NCBI GenBank assembly: GCA_963746255.1
Contig: CAVVAJ010000005.1
Coordinates: forward strand, 496,001-560,000
DNA from: DAOVXM01 sp963746255
GTDB lineage: Bacteria > Chloroflexota > Anaerolineae > Anaerolineales > UBA4823
Reading direction: 5' to 3'
DNA: 64,000 nt
Shown: piece by piece, positions 16,325-24,666 of the stretch
Numbering within the stretch: the first letter of the stretch is position 1
Layout of the letters: every line of letters begins with the position of its first letter
The notes under the pieces: generated by a model
Told to the model about the DNA's origin: nothing
What the model saw: the letters and a program-made list of their open reading frames with translations, nothing else
Database searches by the model: none
Program-made: the position numbers and the translations under genes

Positions 16325-16347
16325 GAGCAGCTAACACCCAGCTGCTC
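16325..16347 (+). terminator. Intrinsic terminator of the suf operon
   Basis: Stem GAGCAGCT / AGCTGCTC with a 7-nt loop, followed by CTTTCTT on the plus strand. It lies between the convergent Rieske and methyltransferase genes. Confidence 0.75.
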
Positions 16348-16356
16348 CTTTCTTGA

Positions 16357-17121
16357 TTATTGCACTGTTCCCCAGGCATAGAATGTAGGTACATAAAGCA
16401 CTTTCTCCTCCGATCTGATCGCCTTGGCATCGATTTTCTTTAGTAGCTCAATATCTATGTGCGGGTCAGGCAGCAGGTTGAGGTCATACTCGATCATCCG
16501 CCACTCTTCCAACCATTCATCTCCTAAGGATGGTTTCTTCCACTGCCCTCCAAGCAGACCAGCGGTCACATCAATCAACTCTACCCGGTGAAATAACGCG
16601 GATAATTTCCGACCGATCTGTGGATCGGCTCCTTGTCCTCGTAAGGAATTGGCCTGCATTTTCCCGATTACCTCCAGTTCCGGCGGATAATCAATCCGCC
16701 CGCCGTAATCAGGCTCCGCAATGGCGGCAATCTTCCCGCCTGGTCTGGTAATGCGCTTGATTTCGGTTAAGACCTGTACCGGATTAGTAATCCAAAGCAG
16801 AAAAAAGTGACAGAAACAGGCATCAAAAGTGCCCGTTTCATATGGGGTATGATAGGCATCAGCTTGAGTGTAGATGGCACTTATCCCCGTACGCTTAGCG
16901 TAAGAGAGATACTGCCCATTGATATCGAGACCATGGAGAGTAAAACTATAGCGGGGGGCTATATCAGCTTCAAGCGCACCAGTCCCACAACCAACGTCCA
17001 GGATGCGTGTCGATTGATGGATGTCAATTGCATTGAAAATAAACGATCTGATCGTTGATGTCCATTTAGCTTGCATTTTGAACCGATTATGCCAATCAGT
17101 GATCGCTTTCTTATTATCCAT
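16357..17121 (-). CDS. Class I SAM-dependent methyltransferase
   Basis: A 254-residue soluble methyltransferase. Motif I is LDVGCGTGALEADIA (about residues 39-53), followed by LHGLDINGQYLSYAK, the acidic motif II region. Later blocks are FDACFCHFFLLWITNPVQVLTEIKRITRPGGKIAAIAEPDYGG. The C-terminal third is variable and gives no substrate. It converges with the suf operon and diverges from the SpoU methylase. Function beyond methyl transfer cannot be deduced. Confidence 0.85.
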   Translation of the reverse strand: MDNKKAITDWHNRFKMQAKWTSTIRSFIFNAIDIHQSTRILDVGCGTGALEADIAPRYSFTLHGLDINGQYLSYAKRTGISAIYTQADAYHTPYETGTFDACFCHFFLLWITNPVQVLTEIKRITRPGGKIAAIAEPDYGGRIDYPPELEVIGKMQANSLRGQGADPQIGRKLSALFHRVELIDVTAGLLGGQWKKPSLGDEWLEEWRMIEYDLNLLPDPHIDIELLKKIDAKAIRSEEKVLYVPTFYAWGTVQ

Positions 17122-17257
17122 GAGTTCACTAAAATGAAATATAACTTCTCTCGACCAGATACCAACAATATCAGCGACTTAGTTCTGCCGCACGGTGGAT
17201 TATTGGTTTTGGATATTCATTATAATTGATCGCAAATCCGGAACACAGGAGCATGTG

Positions 17258-17326
17258 ATGTCACCTGCTGACTTCACCTTTCGCCAGTGCTCGCGCCTAT
17301 AGTGTGGTTTACGATATCCATATGTA
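17258..17326 (+). other. In-frame upstream segment of the SpoU methylase gene, with a TAG codon
   Basis: An ATG at 17258 with a good AGGAG site is in frame with the annotated methylase start at 17327. The 23 intervening codons read as half a zinc ribbon (FRQCSRL, then a TAG at 17300-17302, then CGLRYP). The second half, ECCPRCRG, is in the methylase ORF. The original start was probably here. The TAG is either a nonsense mutation or a sequencing error. Confidence 0.6.
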
Positions 17327-17893
17327 ATGTCGTATCAGTTTGGGGAGTGCTGTCCGCGCTGCCGCGGCGAAACTCAGATAGGTAAACATCAAAAACAATT
17401 CTCTGAGCCGGTAACCGATCACCCTCAGATCCGGGATCCGAAGCTTGAGCTTTTGATTGACAATGTGCGCAGTGTTTGGAATGTGGGATCGATTTTCCGC
17501 ACCGCTGAAGGTTTTGGTGTCAGCAAAATCCATCTCTGCGGCATTGCACCTACACCCGAGAACACCAAGCTCAATAAGACAGCGCTTGGTTCAGAACTTC
17601 TGGTACCGTGGCAGTATTACCCGAACGGCGTATCAGCCTGCCAGGAATTAAAATCACAAGGGGTTTACTTGCTTGGATTGGAAACAGCTGAAAATGCTGT
17701 GTTACTGGAAATAATAAAAGCACCCTCCTTTCGCAGGTGGGTGCTTATCGTGGGAAATGAGAATTGCGGGATTGACCCCGACATACTCTTATTATGTGAT
17801 CAACTGATACAAATCAGTAAGCATGGAAGAAAGCGGTTGCTAAACGTCGCTATTGCAGCGGGTGTGGCACTAAACCATCTACGACTGCACTAA
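17327..17893 (+). CDS. SpoU/TrmH-family RNA 2'-O-methyltransferase
   Basis: SPOUT-fold RNA methylase of 188 residues as read. The catalytic domain starts near residue 42: LLIDNVRSVWNVGSIFRTAEGFGV (motif 1), then LIVGNENCGIDPDILLLCD (motif 2) and ISKHGRKRLLNVAIAAGVALNHL (motif 3), the three SpoU blocks that form the trefoil knot. The first residues contain CCPRC, which looks like the second half of a zinc ribbon. The first half is encoded upstream in frame at 17258-17326 but is separated by a TAG. The ATG at 17327 has no ribosome-binding site. RNA target unknown. Catalytic domain intact. Confidence 0.85.
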   Translation: MSYQFGECCPRCRGETQIGKHQKQFSEPVTDHPQIRDPKLELLIDNVRSVWNVGSIFRTAEGFGVSKIHLCGIAPTPENTKLNKTALGSELLVPWQYYPNGVSACQELKSQGVYLLGLETAENAVLLEIIKAPSFRRWVLIVGNENCGIDPDILLLCDQLIQISKHGRKRLLNVAIAAGVALNHLRLH

Positions 17894-17937
17894 TCTCTGT
17901 ATCGAGATAATACACATAACCTAGAGCCCGCGCTCGT

Positions 17938-19089
17938 TCAGCGTGCGTGCCAGATTTCGTCCCAAGTATTTTCCAAGACATTCCCAAGTATTTTTTCTTG
18001 ACCTTGCCCAGGCAGAACATCCCCATCCGGTTCTATGTACAACCACGCCCGTCCAGCACCTTCGGGTGGGTGTTCGACACTTACCTCACGAGATACTGGA
18101 TTGTGTGCCGAATATGGCACAGGTATATCCCAGACAAGTGAGATATCTGCCTCCGCTACCATCTCTCGGGCTGCTTCGAGCTCGGCGTTATCAATGTCAG
18201 TGTTGGCGCTGAGGGAAATGGCATGAACTTGGAGTGCTGCTAGGCGATTGATCGCAGCGTTAATAGCAGAACGGTTTGTCTCGGTGATTGTTATGTGGAC
18301 TGCGACGAAAATATCTCCGTCCATCGCTGTGGATATGGCATCCCATACGCGCTCATCATCAACCACTAAGCGGATAACGATGTGATCGAGACCCGTAGCT
18401 GAAAGCGTTTCGAAGTATTCACCCTCGCGCAGTTTCAGACCATCGGTGAGCAAGCCCGTTACCTGCCCATTTTTCTCTGCGTGGGCAATTAGCTCGATTA
18501 AGTCGCTGCGCATAGTCGGCTCACCGCCAGTGAAGATAATATGCGGGATACCTATTTGCCAAGCTTTGTCGATAATTTGCTGCCACTCGGCGGTGGATAA
18601 TTCTCGTGTCACACGTTTGTGCGGTGCTGCCTCGGCGGGTGCATTCTCGGGAAGGTTATAGGTGAGTGCACAATCGATGCGATAGGGTGCAGATATGTTG
18701 CCAGAATACGGCTCGCGGCGATCGAAATCAAGGAAGGTAACAGGATCTAGATCTGGGGTTTCAACTAGCGTGAGAATGCGTTCCGAGAGATTATGGTAAT
18801 CCTGGAGCGCTTGATCATGTCCTACCTGGTAGCGATGGCTCATTTTTTCTGCTACTTCATCAGCCATCATGTTATTTACGAAATAGTATGCATACTCTGC
18901 AGCGGTCTCGTTGAGATGGAGCACAGTGCTCGCGTTGATGATCAGCACCCCAACTCCATCATTTTCAATCCGTAGATGCAGCCGATAATTACGTGGATCA
19001 TCTTGAGGCGAGATATAGTGGTAGATACCTGGTTCAATAGGCTCTATCGCTGCAAACCAGCGTTGGATTGGTTTTAGAATACTGCTCAT
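17938..19089 (-). CDS. Pseudo-radical-SAM protein with PqqD-like N-terminal domain
   Basis: A 383-residue paralogue of the radical SAM protein encoded just upstream. Shared blocks include LHLR...VLIINASTVLHLNETAAEYAY (PqqD-like, residues 37-110), APYRIDCALTY, ELSTAEWQQIIDKAW, IPHIIFTGGEPTMRSDLIELIAHAEKNGQ and WLYIEPDGDVLPGQ. The stretch aligned with the CxxxCxxC cluster motif is NLPENAPAEA, with no cysteines. The C-terminal SPASM cysteines are also missing (VLPGQG against VLPCQS). The protein has one cysteine (Cys140). It therefore cannot bind the SAM cluster. A role as partner or chaperone of the active enzyme is inferred; pseudo-rSAM partners are known from other predicted RiPP clusters. 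Its start is 69 bp after the end of the restored rSAM frame. Confidence 0.85.
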   Translation of the reverse strand: MSSILKPIQRWFAAIEPIEPGIYHYISPQDDPRNYRLHLRIENDGVGVLIINASTVLHLNETAAEYAYYFVNNMMADEVAEKMSHRYQVGHDQALQDYHNLSERILTLVETPDLDPVTFLDFDRREPYSGNISAPYRIDCALTYNLPENAPAEAAPHKRVTRELSTAEWQQIIDKAWQIGIPHIIFTGGEPTMRSDLIELIAHAEKNGQVTGLLTDGLKLREGEYFETLSATGLDHIVIRLVVDDERVWDAISTAMDGDIFVAVHITITETNRSAINAAINRLAALQVHAISLSANTDIDNAELEAAREMVAEADISLVWDIPVPYSAHNPVSREVSVEHPPEGAGRAWLYIEPDGDVLPGQGQEKILGNVLENTWDEIWHAR

Positions 19090-19157
19090 GGGATCTCCTT
19101 ACTTATTGTATTTCTCTAAAGTTGAACTAATGCAGATTTGCACTCAAGTTTTGAGGT

Positions 19158-19310
19158 TTATTCTATCGAAATTAATGTTCTGCTGTCATTTATATTCATG
19201 CTTAAAGGACAACCACCCCCACACTCTGGCAATAACGCACAATCGTGGCATTTAATCGGAATATCCGTTCGTTCCCGCAATGCGATTGACAGTGGATGAT
19301 TCCAGATAGA
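19158..19310 (-). other. Frameshifted SPASM tail of the radical SAM gene
   Basis: Downstream of the premature stop at 19252, an alternate frame continues the protein with SIWNHPLSIALRERTDIP and KCHDCALLPECGGGCPL, a classic SPASM cysteine motif, and stops at 19158. Removing one base at the AA of 19310-19311 joins it to the upstream frame (NSWESIWNHPLS). The full gene is therefore 19158-20547 with a single-base insertion. Confidence 0.85.
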
Positions 19311-20547
19311 ACTCCCAGCTGTTTGTCAATAAATTACCTAAGGGTTGATAATACGATTGGCACGGCAGGACGGCTCCATCTGGTTCCACACACATATTAT
19401 ATAAAGCCGCAGTACACCCTTTTATACCAAGTTCCAGCTCCATTGGGTCAAAGTGGCAGTATTGGGTTGGTGTGTACCAGATTAGACGCTGGTTATATTT
19501 AGCTGTACTCGTTCGAGCTAGTTCTAGCAGCGGAGGTAGGTCTGTCTCCGCCAATCCTGTGCCGACTGATAACCCGTATCCAGAATAGATCAAAGCATTT
19601 AACCCAACGGTTGGAACACCGATATCAGCCAGGAAGTTTAGGGTTGATTCCATCCGGGGGCTGTTATCTTTCAGCATTGTAGTATTTGTCATCATGTAGA
19701 GAGGCGTATCTAAAGCATTACGGATGCCTACAACAGTTTGCTTCCATGCGCCTTTCGTGCGTACCATCTTGTCATGAATTTCTGGATCATGTGATTCCAA
19801 TGTGATCTGCACATGGTCTAATCCCGCATCAACTAATTGGTTTAGATAATCCTTGTCATTCAACCGGCGTCCATTCGTATTCAACCCGGTAATTTGCCCG
19901 TTGCGCTCAGCGTAGGCGATGAGTTCTGGCAGATCAGATCTAAGCGTTGGTTCTCCACCGGTGAAAACGATATGAGGGATGGCTAAATCCCACAAGTGAT
20001 CAAGTATCTTAAACCACTCTTTTGTGGACAACTCTTGATAAGAACGCGGGCGGGCATTGTAGCAGTGGGCACATTCATTATTACAGCGGTAGGTGAGTGC
20101 CAAATCCATGCGGTATGGTGCAGATGGGCGGGAAGTAAATGGCATCACGGTTTCGATACCAAGATCATGGATTGGGCAGGCTCCATCTGGGCGGACCAAT
20201 TCTGAGAACTGGCTGGAATACTTCTGGTAATCTGCTGCCGCTTGACCGGCGGATACCTGGAATGTGCTGGTAATAACTTGCACTGCGTGTTCTTGTGAGT
20301 AGTCTTCCAGCAGTAGATATGCCATGAATACCGCCGTTGGATTAAGATGAATAATCCGGTTGGCATTTACCAGCAGAAAACCCGTATGATCCGGGTCGAC
20401 GCGCAGATGAATCCGGCTTTTTTCGTACTCTGTGCGACGCTCATAATGATAAAGTCCCGGCTTTGGGTATTGCGATTTTATTTGCCAGGGCGACCTTAAT
20501 TTGGTGCTAAAGCGAGCAATTTTCTCTTTGAAACCGGTAAACTTCAA
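19252..20547 (-). CDS. Radical SAM/SPASM protein with PqqD-like domain (frameshifted near the 3' end)
   Basis: Putative peptide maturase. Residues 45-120 resemble PqqD, the leader-binding domain of RiPP systems (GFLLVNANRIIHLNPTAVFMAYLL). The radical SAM core begins with CNNECAHC (Cys155, Cys159, Cys162), binding the [4Fe-4S]-SAM cluster, and has FTGGEPTLRSDLPEL. The C-terminal part carries GIKGCTAALYNMCVEPDGAVLPCQ, the first SPASM cysteines. As read, the frame stops at 19252 after a non-homologous end. The rest of the SPASM motif is in another frame down to 19158 (see separate entry). It lies 52 bp downstream of a membrane protein gene ending in a Cys-Ala tail, which is the likely substrate (inference). 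Confidence 0.9.
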   Translation of the reverse strand: MKFTGFKEKIARFSTKLRSPWQIKSQYPKPGLYHYERRTEYEKSRIHLRVDPDHTGFLLVNANRIIHLNPTAVFMAYLLLEDYSQEHAVQVITSTFQVSAGQAAADYQKYSSQFSELVRPDGACPIHDLGIETVMPFTSRPSAPYRMDLALTYRCNNECAHCYNARPRSYQELSTKEWFKILDHLWDLAIPHIVFTGGEPTLRSDLPELIAYAERNGQITGLNTNGRRLNDKDYLNQLVDAGLDHVQITLESHDPEIHDKMVRTKGAWKQTVVGIRNALDTPLYMMTNTTMLKDNSPRMESTLNFLADIGVPTVGLNALIYSGYGLSVGTGLAETDLPPLLELARTSTAKYNQRLIWYTPTQYCHFDPMELELGIKGCTAALYNMCVEPDGAVLPCQSYYQPLGNLLTNSWEFYLESSTVNRIAGTNGYSD

Positions 20548-20599
20548 GCGATAACTCCTGTTACCTCAAATATCTGATCTCCGTGTATTCTTCTATTCA

Positions 20600-22279
20600 T
20601 TAGCGGCCACCACCTGCACAGGCACATGCACAACCGGCACATGCACACGCACAGGCGCAACTGCTGCGGCTGCTGGAGCCGCTCCCCTTGCTCCAGCTGC
20701 TGCTGGAATAGGATGATTTAGGAATTGGATTTGTTTTGTTTGTAATTGCACTGGTGAAAGTGGCCACATTACCAATTGTTTTTGCCGAAAAATCCTGAAC
20801 TCCATTGACCAGGCCGGCTGCAAAATCAGAGCCCGGTAGATGGGGGAGTGTGATAGTACTGGGTGCGCTAGATCCTGATGGCAGGGTTTGTTGATCGGTT
20901 GATATGCTGCGTGTGGTTCCTGGATAATAATTGCCCCACCAAGGAGGCAGGATCACCATCTGATCTCGGAATAGATGTTCAGTCCGAGCTTCGTAATCTC
21001 GATCTAGAATAGTCCACTGGAGAACTTCATCGAATTTATGGCTCTTCACATCTGGTGTCCCCGCGGATTCAACTTCCGTCCAAGCGCGATCGATTATGGT
21101 TTTATAGTATGCAATAGTCTCCTTGTGGCTGAACCCTTTCATTTTCTGGGAAATACTTTTTACGAGCGCTACCATCATATTTTGCAATGCAGTCTTTCGC
21201 TTTGTAACAGATGTTTTTTGAAAAGCGGCAAGAAATTCTGTTTCATAAGCATACAAATCACCCGGTAAGGGTTTGGTATTTTGTAGCTTGAGCGGATCTC
21301 GGGATACCACTGAAGCCGCACCTTTTTTTATAACTGAGAATAATATCATTGTCAGTATCTTATCTAAGGGTTGCTCCATTAATATAGCAGCTTCGATCGC
21401 GGTTAGCCCACGCTTAATCCCATGTCCTTCAATAGATATAGTAGGCGGCAAGTACTGCAGCTTACGTCGACTGCTGCTTTTATAGGAGAAAAATAGTATG
21501 GCACCGAAAATGAGTCCAAAGCCCGCACATGGTGCGAAAGCAAGTATGCTGGATAGAAAAGCTATTACCGGTGCCCAGATGGATGGTCTGACAACAGCAT
21601 CAGCTGGGATGACCGTTGTTGGGAAAGATGCCCCGAATGTATATTGGGAATACGCATCTCCATCAGGATTATGCCATCGGTACGTTATGCGACCTTCATC
21701 GTCGATTCCAGTTTCTGGTTCGTCCGTAAATCCTGGAGGTGCCGTATGCCAGCGTGGTTCTTGAGGCTGCAAACCTGGCGGTAGATGGTAAATGATTGTG
21801 TAATCTGTATTACCATAGACGAAGCCTGATCCGAAAGTGGAGGGGATAAAGACGACGCTGGCGTAGTTATCATCGAGGTCGTCTGGATAAATCACATCTT
21901 CAACCACACCGATAAATGCATGTACAGTCCCGCCTTCACCCGGTTCAATCGCCGCTTCTTTCAACCCGAGCGCAACCCCGTGAGTTAGATAGGGTGATTC
22001 CTGAATTTCAGTTATCGGGGTTCCGTTTACATCAGCAAAGATCAGGTCCCGGGCAAAACTATCATTCGGCAGCCCGATGTCTACGTAATCAATCGGCGAT
22101 ACACCATTGCCATTCGTGAAAACGAATACGTAGTCAATAGATGCAGTTCCATCTGCGTTCCAGTAGACATTGACGATTTGCTCGTCAACTTGGAAGAAAT
22201 ATATTTGAGCCGCAGCAATACCTGTAATAAATAGGAGGCATATCGTGATAGCGAGTATTCGCCAATACCGCTGAATCAT
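20600..22279 (-). CDS. DUF2207-like membrane protein with Cys-Ala tail, copy 1
   Basis: A 559-residue protein. The ATG at 22279 (GGAGC upstream) opens a signal peptide (MIQRYWRILAITICLLFITG). A beta-rich extracellular region follows, then a membrane span at about 236-262 and a cytoplasmic part starting SSSRRKLQYLPPTISIEGHGIKRGLTAIEAAILMEQPLDKIL, resembling DUF2207 proteins. The C-terminus is a Ser-rich linker and then CACACACAGCACACAGGGR, with seven cysteines. The predicted topology puts this tail in the cytoplasm. The paralogue at 22326 ends in the same 19 residues. It is followed by the radical SAM gene. The function is unknown; the tail is the candidate modification site. Confidence 0.85.
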   Translation of the reverse strand: MIQRYWRILAITICLLFITGIAAAQIYFFQVDEQIVNVYWNADGTASIDYVFVFTNGNGVSPIDYVDIGLPNDSFARDLIFADVNGTPITEIQESPYLTHGVALGLKEAAIEPGEGGTVHAFIGVVEDVIYPDDLDDNYASVVFIPSTFGSGFVYGNTDYTIIYHLPPGLQPQEPRWHTAPPGFTDEPETGIDDEGRITYRWHNPDGDAYSQYTFGASFPTTVIPADAVVRPSIWAPVIAFLSSILAFAPCAGFGLIFGAILFFSYKSSSRRKLQYLPPTISIEGHGIKRGLTAIEAAILMEQPLDKILTMILFSVIKKGAASVVSRDPLKLQNTKPLPGDLYAYETEFLAAFQKTSVTKRKTALQNMMVALVKSISQKMKGFSHKETIAYYKTIIDRAWTEVESAGTPDVKSHKFDEVLQWTILDRDYEARTEHLFRDQMVILPPWWGNYYPGTTRSISTDQQTLPSGSSAPSTITLPHLPGSDFAAGLVNGVQDFSAKTIGNVATFTSAITNKTNPIPKSSYSSSSWSKGSGSSSRSSCACACACAGCACACAGGGR

Positions 22280-22325
22280 AAATTTGCTCCGGCCATTGTT
22301 GGTAGAGATGAAATCAGTGAGATAT

Positions 22326-23996
22326 TTAGCGACCACCACCAGCACATGCACAGGCACATCCGGCACATGCGCACGCGCATGCACAGCCTCCTCCACCGCC
22401 GCCGCTGCTCCACCCACCACTACTTTTTGAGACAGGTACTGGGTTGGTCTTGTTAGTAATGTTGCTGGTGAAATCAGTCAGACTACCGATTACGTTGCTT
22501 GACATTGTTTGGACCCCCGTTACCATCGAAGCTGCGAATGCACCTCCGGGAAGATTGGGCAGAGAAACGCTTGGACCAGTGCCCCTACTGGTGGGCATTG
22601 AAGTTGTTCTTGAAGGAGTTGATGGGTGGAAGGTAGGGTCGTAACGGTGCCACCATATGGGTACGAATACGGGACCGGTACCAAAAGTCCGTCGGGTACG
22701 GTCGTCGTATTCACGATCCAACATTGTCCATTCCAAGACCTCATCAAATTTCTCACTTTTTACTTCTGGTGTATCTGCAGCTTCAACCTGCTGCCATGCG
22801 CGTTCCATGATTTTCCGATAATAAGCTACAGTTTCCTTCCGGCTGAATCCCTCCATCTTCTTGGCTACGTTCTTGACAAATTTTGTCATCATGTCCTGCA
22901 AAGCGTCGCGCCTGGCTTTCTTCTCCAGTTTGAATGCCTGCACAAACTGGGCTTCGTAAGGTTGGAGACCAGCGGGTATCGGCTCAGTGATTTTGATTTC
23001 TAGCGGTTCGCGAGTGATCACCTGGGCGGCATCTTTCTTTATGACCGAGAACAAGATCATAGTTAAGATCTTATCCATGGGCTGCTCCATCAAGATCGCG
23101 GCCTCGACTGCTGTTAGGCCGCGTTTGATGCCATGTCCTTCGATAGATGCTTTTGGTGGTAGGTATTGAAGTTTCCTTCTGCGGGAGCTGCGTATTGATA
23201 GAGCAATGACCAAAATGATGAACAATCCAATACCACAGCAGCATGTCCAAGAAATCAAATCGTCAATAGATATCCCCAGCATCTCCAGGAAAGAAGTACT
23301 ACCAATTGCAGACTCGGGAATGTACTTCTTGGGGAAAGAAGCGCCAAACAGATATTGGGTGTAACCATTTGCGCTTGGATTACTCCATGTGTAGGTTACT
23401 CGACCCTGCTCATCAAGCGCTGTGATTGGCTCTTGGGGGAATCCTTTTGGGGCAGAATGCCAACGGGGTTCATCTGGTTGAACACCAGGTGGCAGGTGGT
23501 ACGTCACGGTTAATGCAGTGTCTCCGTGAACGTATTTTGAACCAAACCAGGTCGGGGAGAACACCGCGCTTGCATACTCGTTATCTTGGCTGTCCTCCCG
23601 AAAAACATTGCGTACTTCTCCAACATGTACCCGGACAACCCCTTGGCTACCCGGTTGAATAGCACGCTGACCTAACCCAATCGCAACACCAACACCATCC
23701 CCCATATATCCAGAACTCGATATATCTGAAAGCGCCGTGCCATTTACTTCAGCGGTGATGGAGTTTTCATTAAAATCTGCTGTGGGTAGTCCTAAATCAA
23801 CATAATCAATCGGTGAAGCGGAAGCATCGTTCGTGAAGACAAGGATGTAGTCCAGGGACATGGTCCCGTCCTCATTCCAAAAGACATCTACCGATTGTTC
23901 ATCCAAGCTGAAGGAATAAGTTTGGGCTAGAGCTATACCCGGAAAGCTGATGAAGAATAAGAATATGAGGGCTGCCAGGAAGATGCGCTTATACAT
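22326..23996 (-). CDS. DUF2207-like membrane protein with Cys-Ala tail, copy 2
   Basis: A 556-residue paralogue of the protein encoded at 20600-22279, with the same order: signal peptide (MYKRIFLAALIFLFFISFPG), extracellular beta-rich region, membrane span at about 249-268 with a CCC triplet, then the conserved cytoplasmic part SSRRRKLQYLPPKASIEGHGIKRGLTAVEAAILMEQPMDKIL. It ends in a Gly-rich linker (GGWSSGGGGGG) and the same 19-residue CACACACAGCACACAGGGR tail. Nine codons of the tail differ synonymously between the copies and none differ in amino acid, so selection acts on the peptide. GGAGATTTCAA precedes the ATG. It is probably the second gene of the five-gene unit. Confidence 0.85.
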   Translation of the reverse strand: MYKRIFLAALIFLFFISFPGIALAQTYSFSLDEQSVDVFWNEDGTMSLDYILVFTNDASASPIDYVDLGLPTADFNENSITAEVNGTALSDISSSGYMGDGVGVAIGLGQRAIQPGSQGVVRVHVGEVRNVFREDSQDNEYASAVFSPTWFGSKYVHGDTALTVTYHLPPGVQPDEPRWHSAPKGFPQEPITALDEQGRVTYTWSNPSANGYTQYLFGASFPKKYIPESAIGSTSFLEMLGISIDDLISWTCCCGIGLFIILVIALSIRSSRRRKLQYLPPKASIEGHGIKRGLTAVEAAILMEQPMDKILTMILFSVIKKDAAQVITREPLEIKITEPIPAGLQPYEAQFVQAFKLEKKARRDALQDMMTKFVKNVAKKMEGFSRKETVAYYRKIMERAWQQVEAADTPEVKSEKFDEVLEWTMLDREYDDRTRRTFGTGPVFVPIWWHRYDPTFHPSTPSRTTSMPTSRGTGPSVSLPNLPGGAFAASMVTGVQTMSSNVIGSLTDFTSNITNKTNPVPVSKSSGGWSSGGGGGGCACACACAGCACACAGGGR

Positions 23997-24064
23997 TTGA
24001 AATCTCCATCACTAAAATTTACACACTGACGAATTCTACTGTTTCTATCTTTTTGTTATCAGGC

Positions 24065-24430
24065 TCACCATTTTGGTTCTTCGGTAAGCTGATAGGTGGT
24101 TTGGCAATATGGGCAGTTCACGACCGGTGCGCCAGCGACCATCTGGATATTATCCATTGTTAATACTCCCCCACAGGATTGGCATTTTAGGGTGTCCAAG
24201 TTCACATCCCCAGGTAAGTCGATCTTCAGAGTTACGTTCTGGTCTGCCGGGGCAGTCGATTTAATACGGCTGGCGAACCAAATAAGCCCGAATCCAATAC
24301 CCACACTTATCAAGCCGATCACAATCCAACTAATCGAACCGTCAGGACTGAAGGCTCCCCAAATGAATAGTACACCGAAGAAGATCAGTATTGCTGCTGC
24401 GATATAGGCGATGATTCTTATGACCGACAT
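24065..24430 (-). CDS. Small two-span membrane protein with zinc ribbon
   Basis: About 121 residues. Two hydrophobic helices at residues 4-26 and 33-53 are followed by a soluble tail with two CxxC pairs, CQSC (Cys83, Cys86) and CPYC (Cys106, Cys109), forming a probable zinc ribbon. The tail should face the cytoplasm. The start is the ATG at 24430, since GGGAGG lies just upstream and overlaps the GTG that would extend the frame. It is the first gene of the minus-strand unit with the two Cys-Ala-tailed proteins and the radical SAM pair, behind a candidate promoter. No known function; possibly an accessory membrane part of that system. Confidence 0.75.
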   Translation of the reverse strand: MSVIRIIAYIAAAILIFFGVLFIWGAFSPDGSISWIVIGLISVGIGFGLIWFASRIKSTAPADQNVTLKIDLPGDVNLDTLKCQSCGGVLTMDNIQMVAGAPVVNCPYCQTTYQLTEEPKW

Positions 24431-24461
24431 TAGCACCTCCCAGATGAAATTTCTTCACATA

Positions 24462-24490
24462 AGTGTACCTTTATTGTCAGCTTGGCGCAA
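24462..24490 (-). promoter_or_regulatory. Candidate promoter for the radical SAM / Cys-Ala tail unit
   Basis: TTGCGC (24490-24485) and TACACT (24467-24462) on the minus strand with a 17-bp spacer, about 32 bp upstream of the first ATG. The -35 box is imperfect. Confidence 0.45.
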
Positions 24491-24546
24491 ATGATATTTC
24501 TCCTCGATTAGATATGACCACCAACAAAGAAGGAAGTGTATACTAA

Positions 24547-24575
24547 GAAACCATCGCTACCTAAACGATAGTTTC
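24547..24575 (-). terminator. Weak candidate terminator downstream of the ABC-F gene
   Basis: Ten-base inverted repeat GAAACCATCG / CGATAGTTTC with one mismatch and a 9-nt loop. On the minus strand it is followed by only a short T-rich stretch (TTAGTATAC). It lies about 90 bp past the ABC-F stop. Confidence 0.3.
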
Positions 24576-24666
24576 GTGTCAATAATGGAGGACATTAAAA
24601 TTGATACTTCTTTAGCAGGGAAGGCACTTCGGCCGCGATTGTATCTCTTCCTTGGTGAAATTCTGT

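Noticed and set aside
20600..20660. The Cys-Ala tail as a DNA microsatellite artefact
   Set aside because: Codons vary synonymously between the two copies while the peptide is constant, which slippage would not produce.
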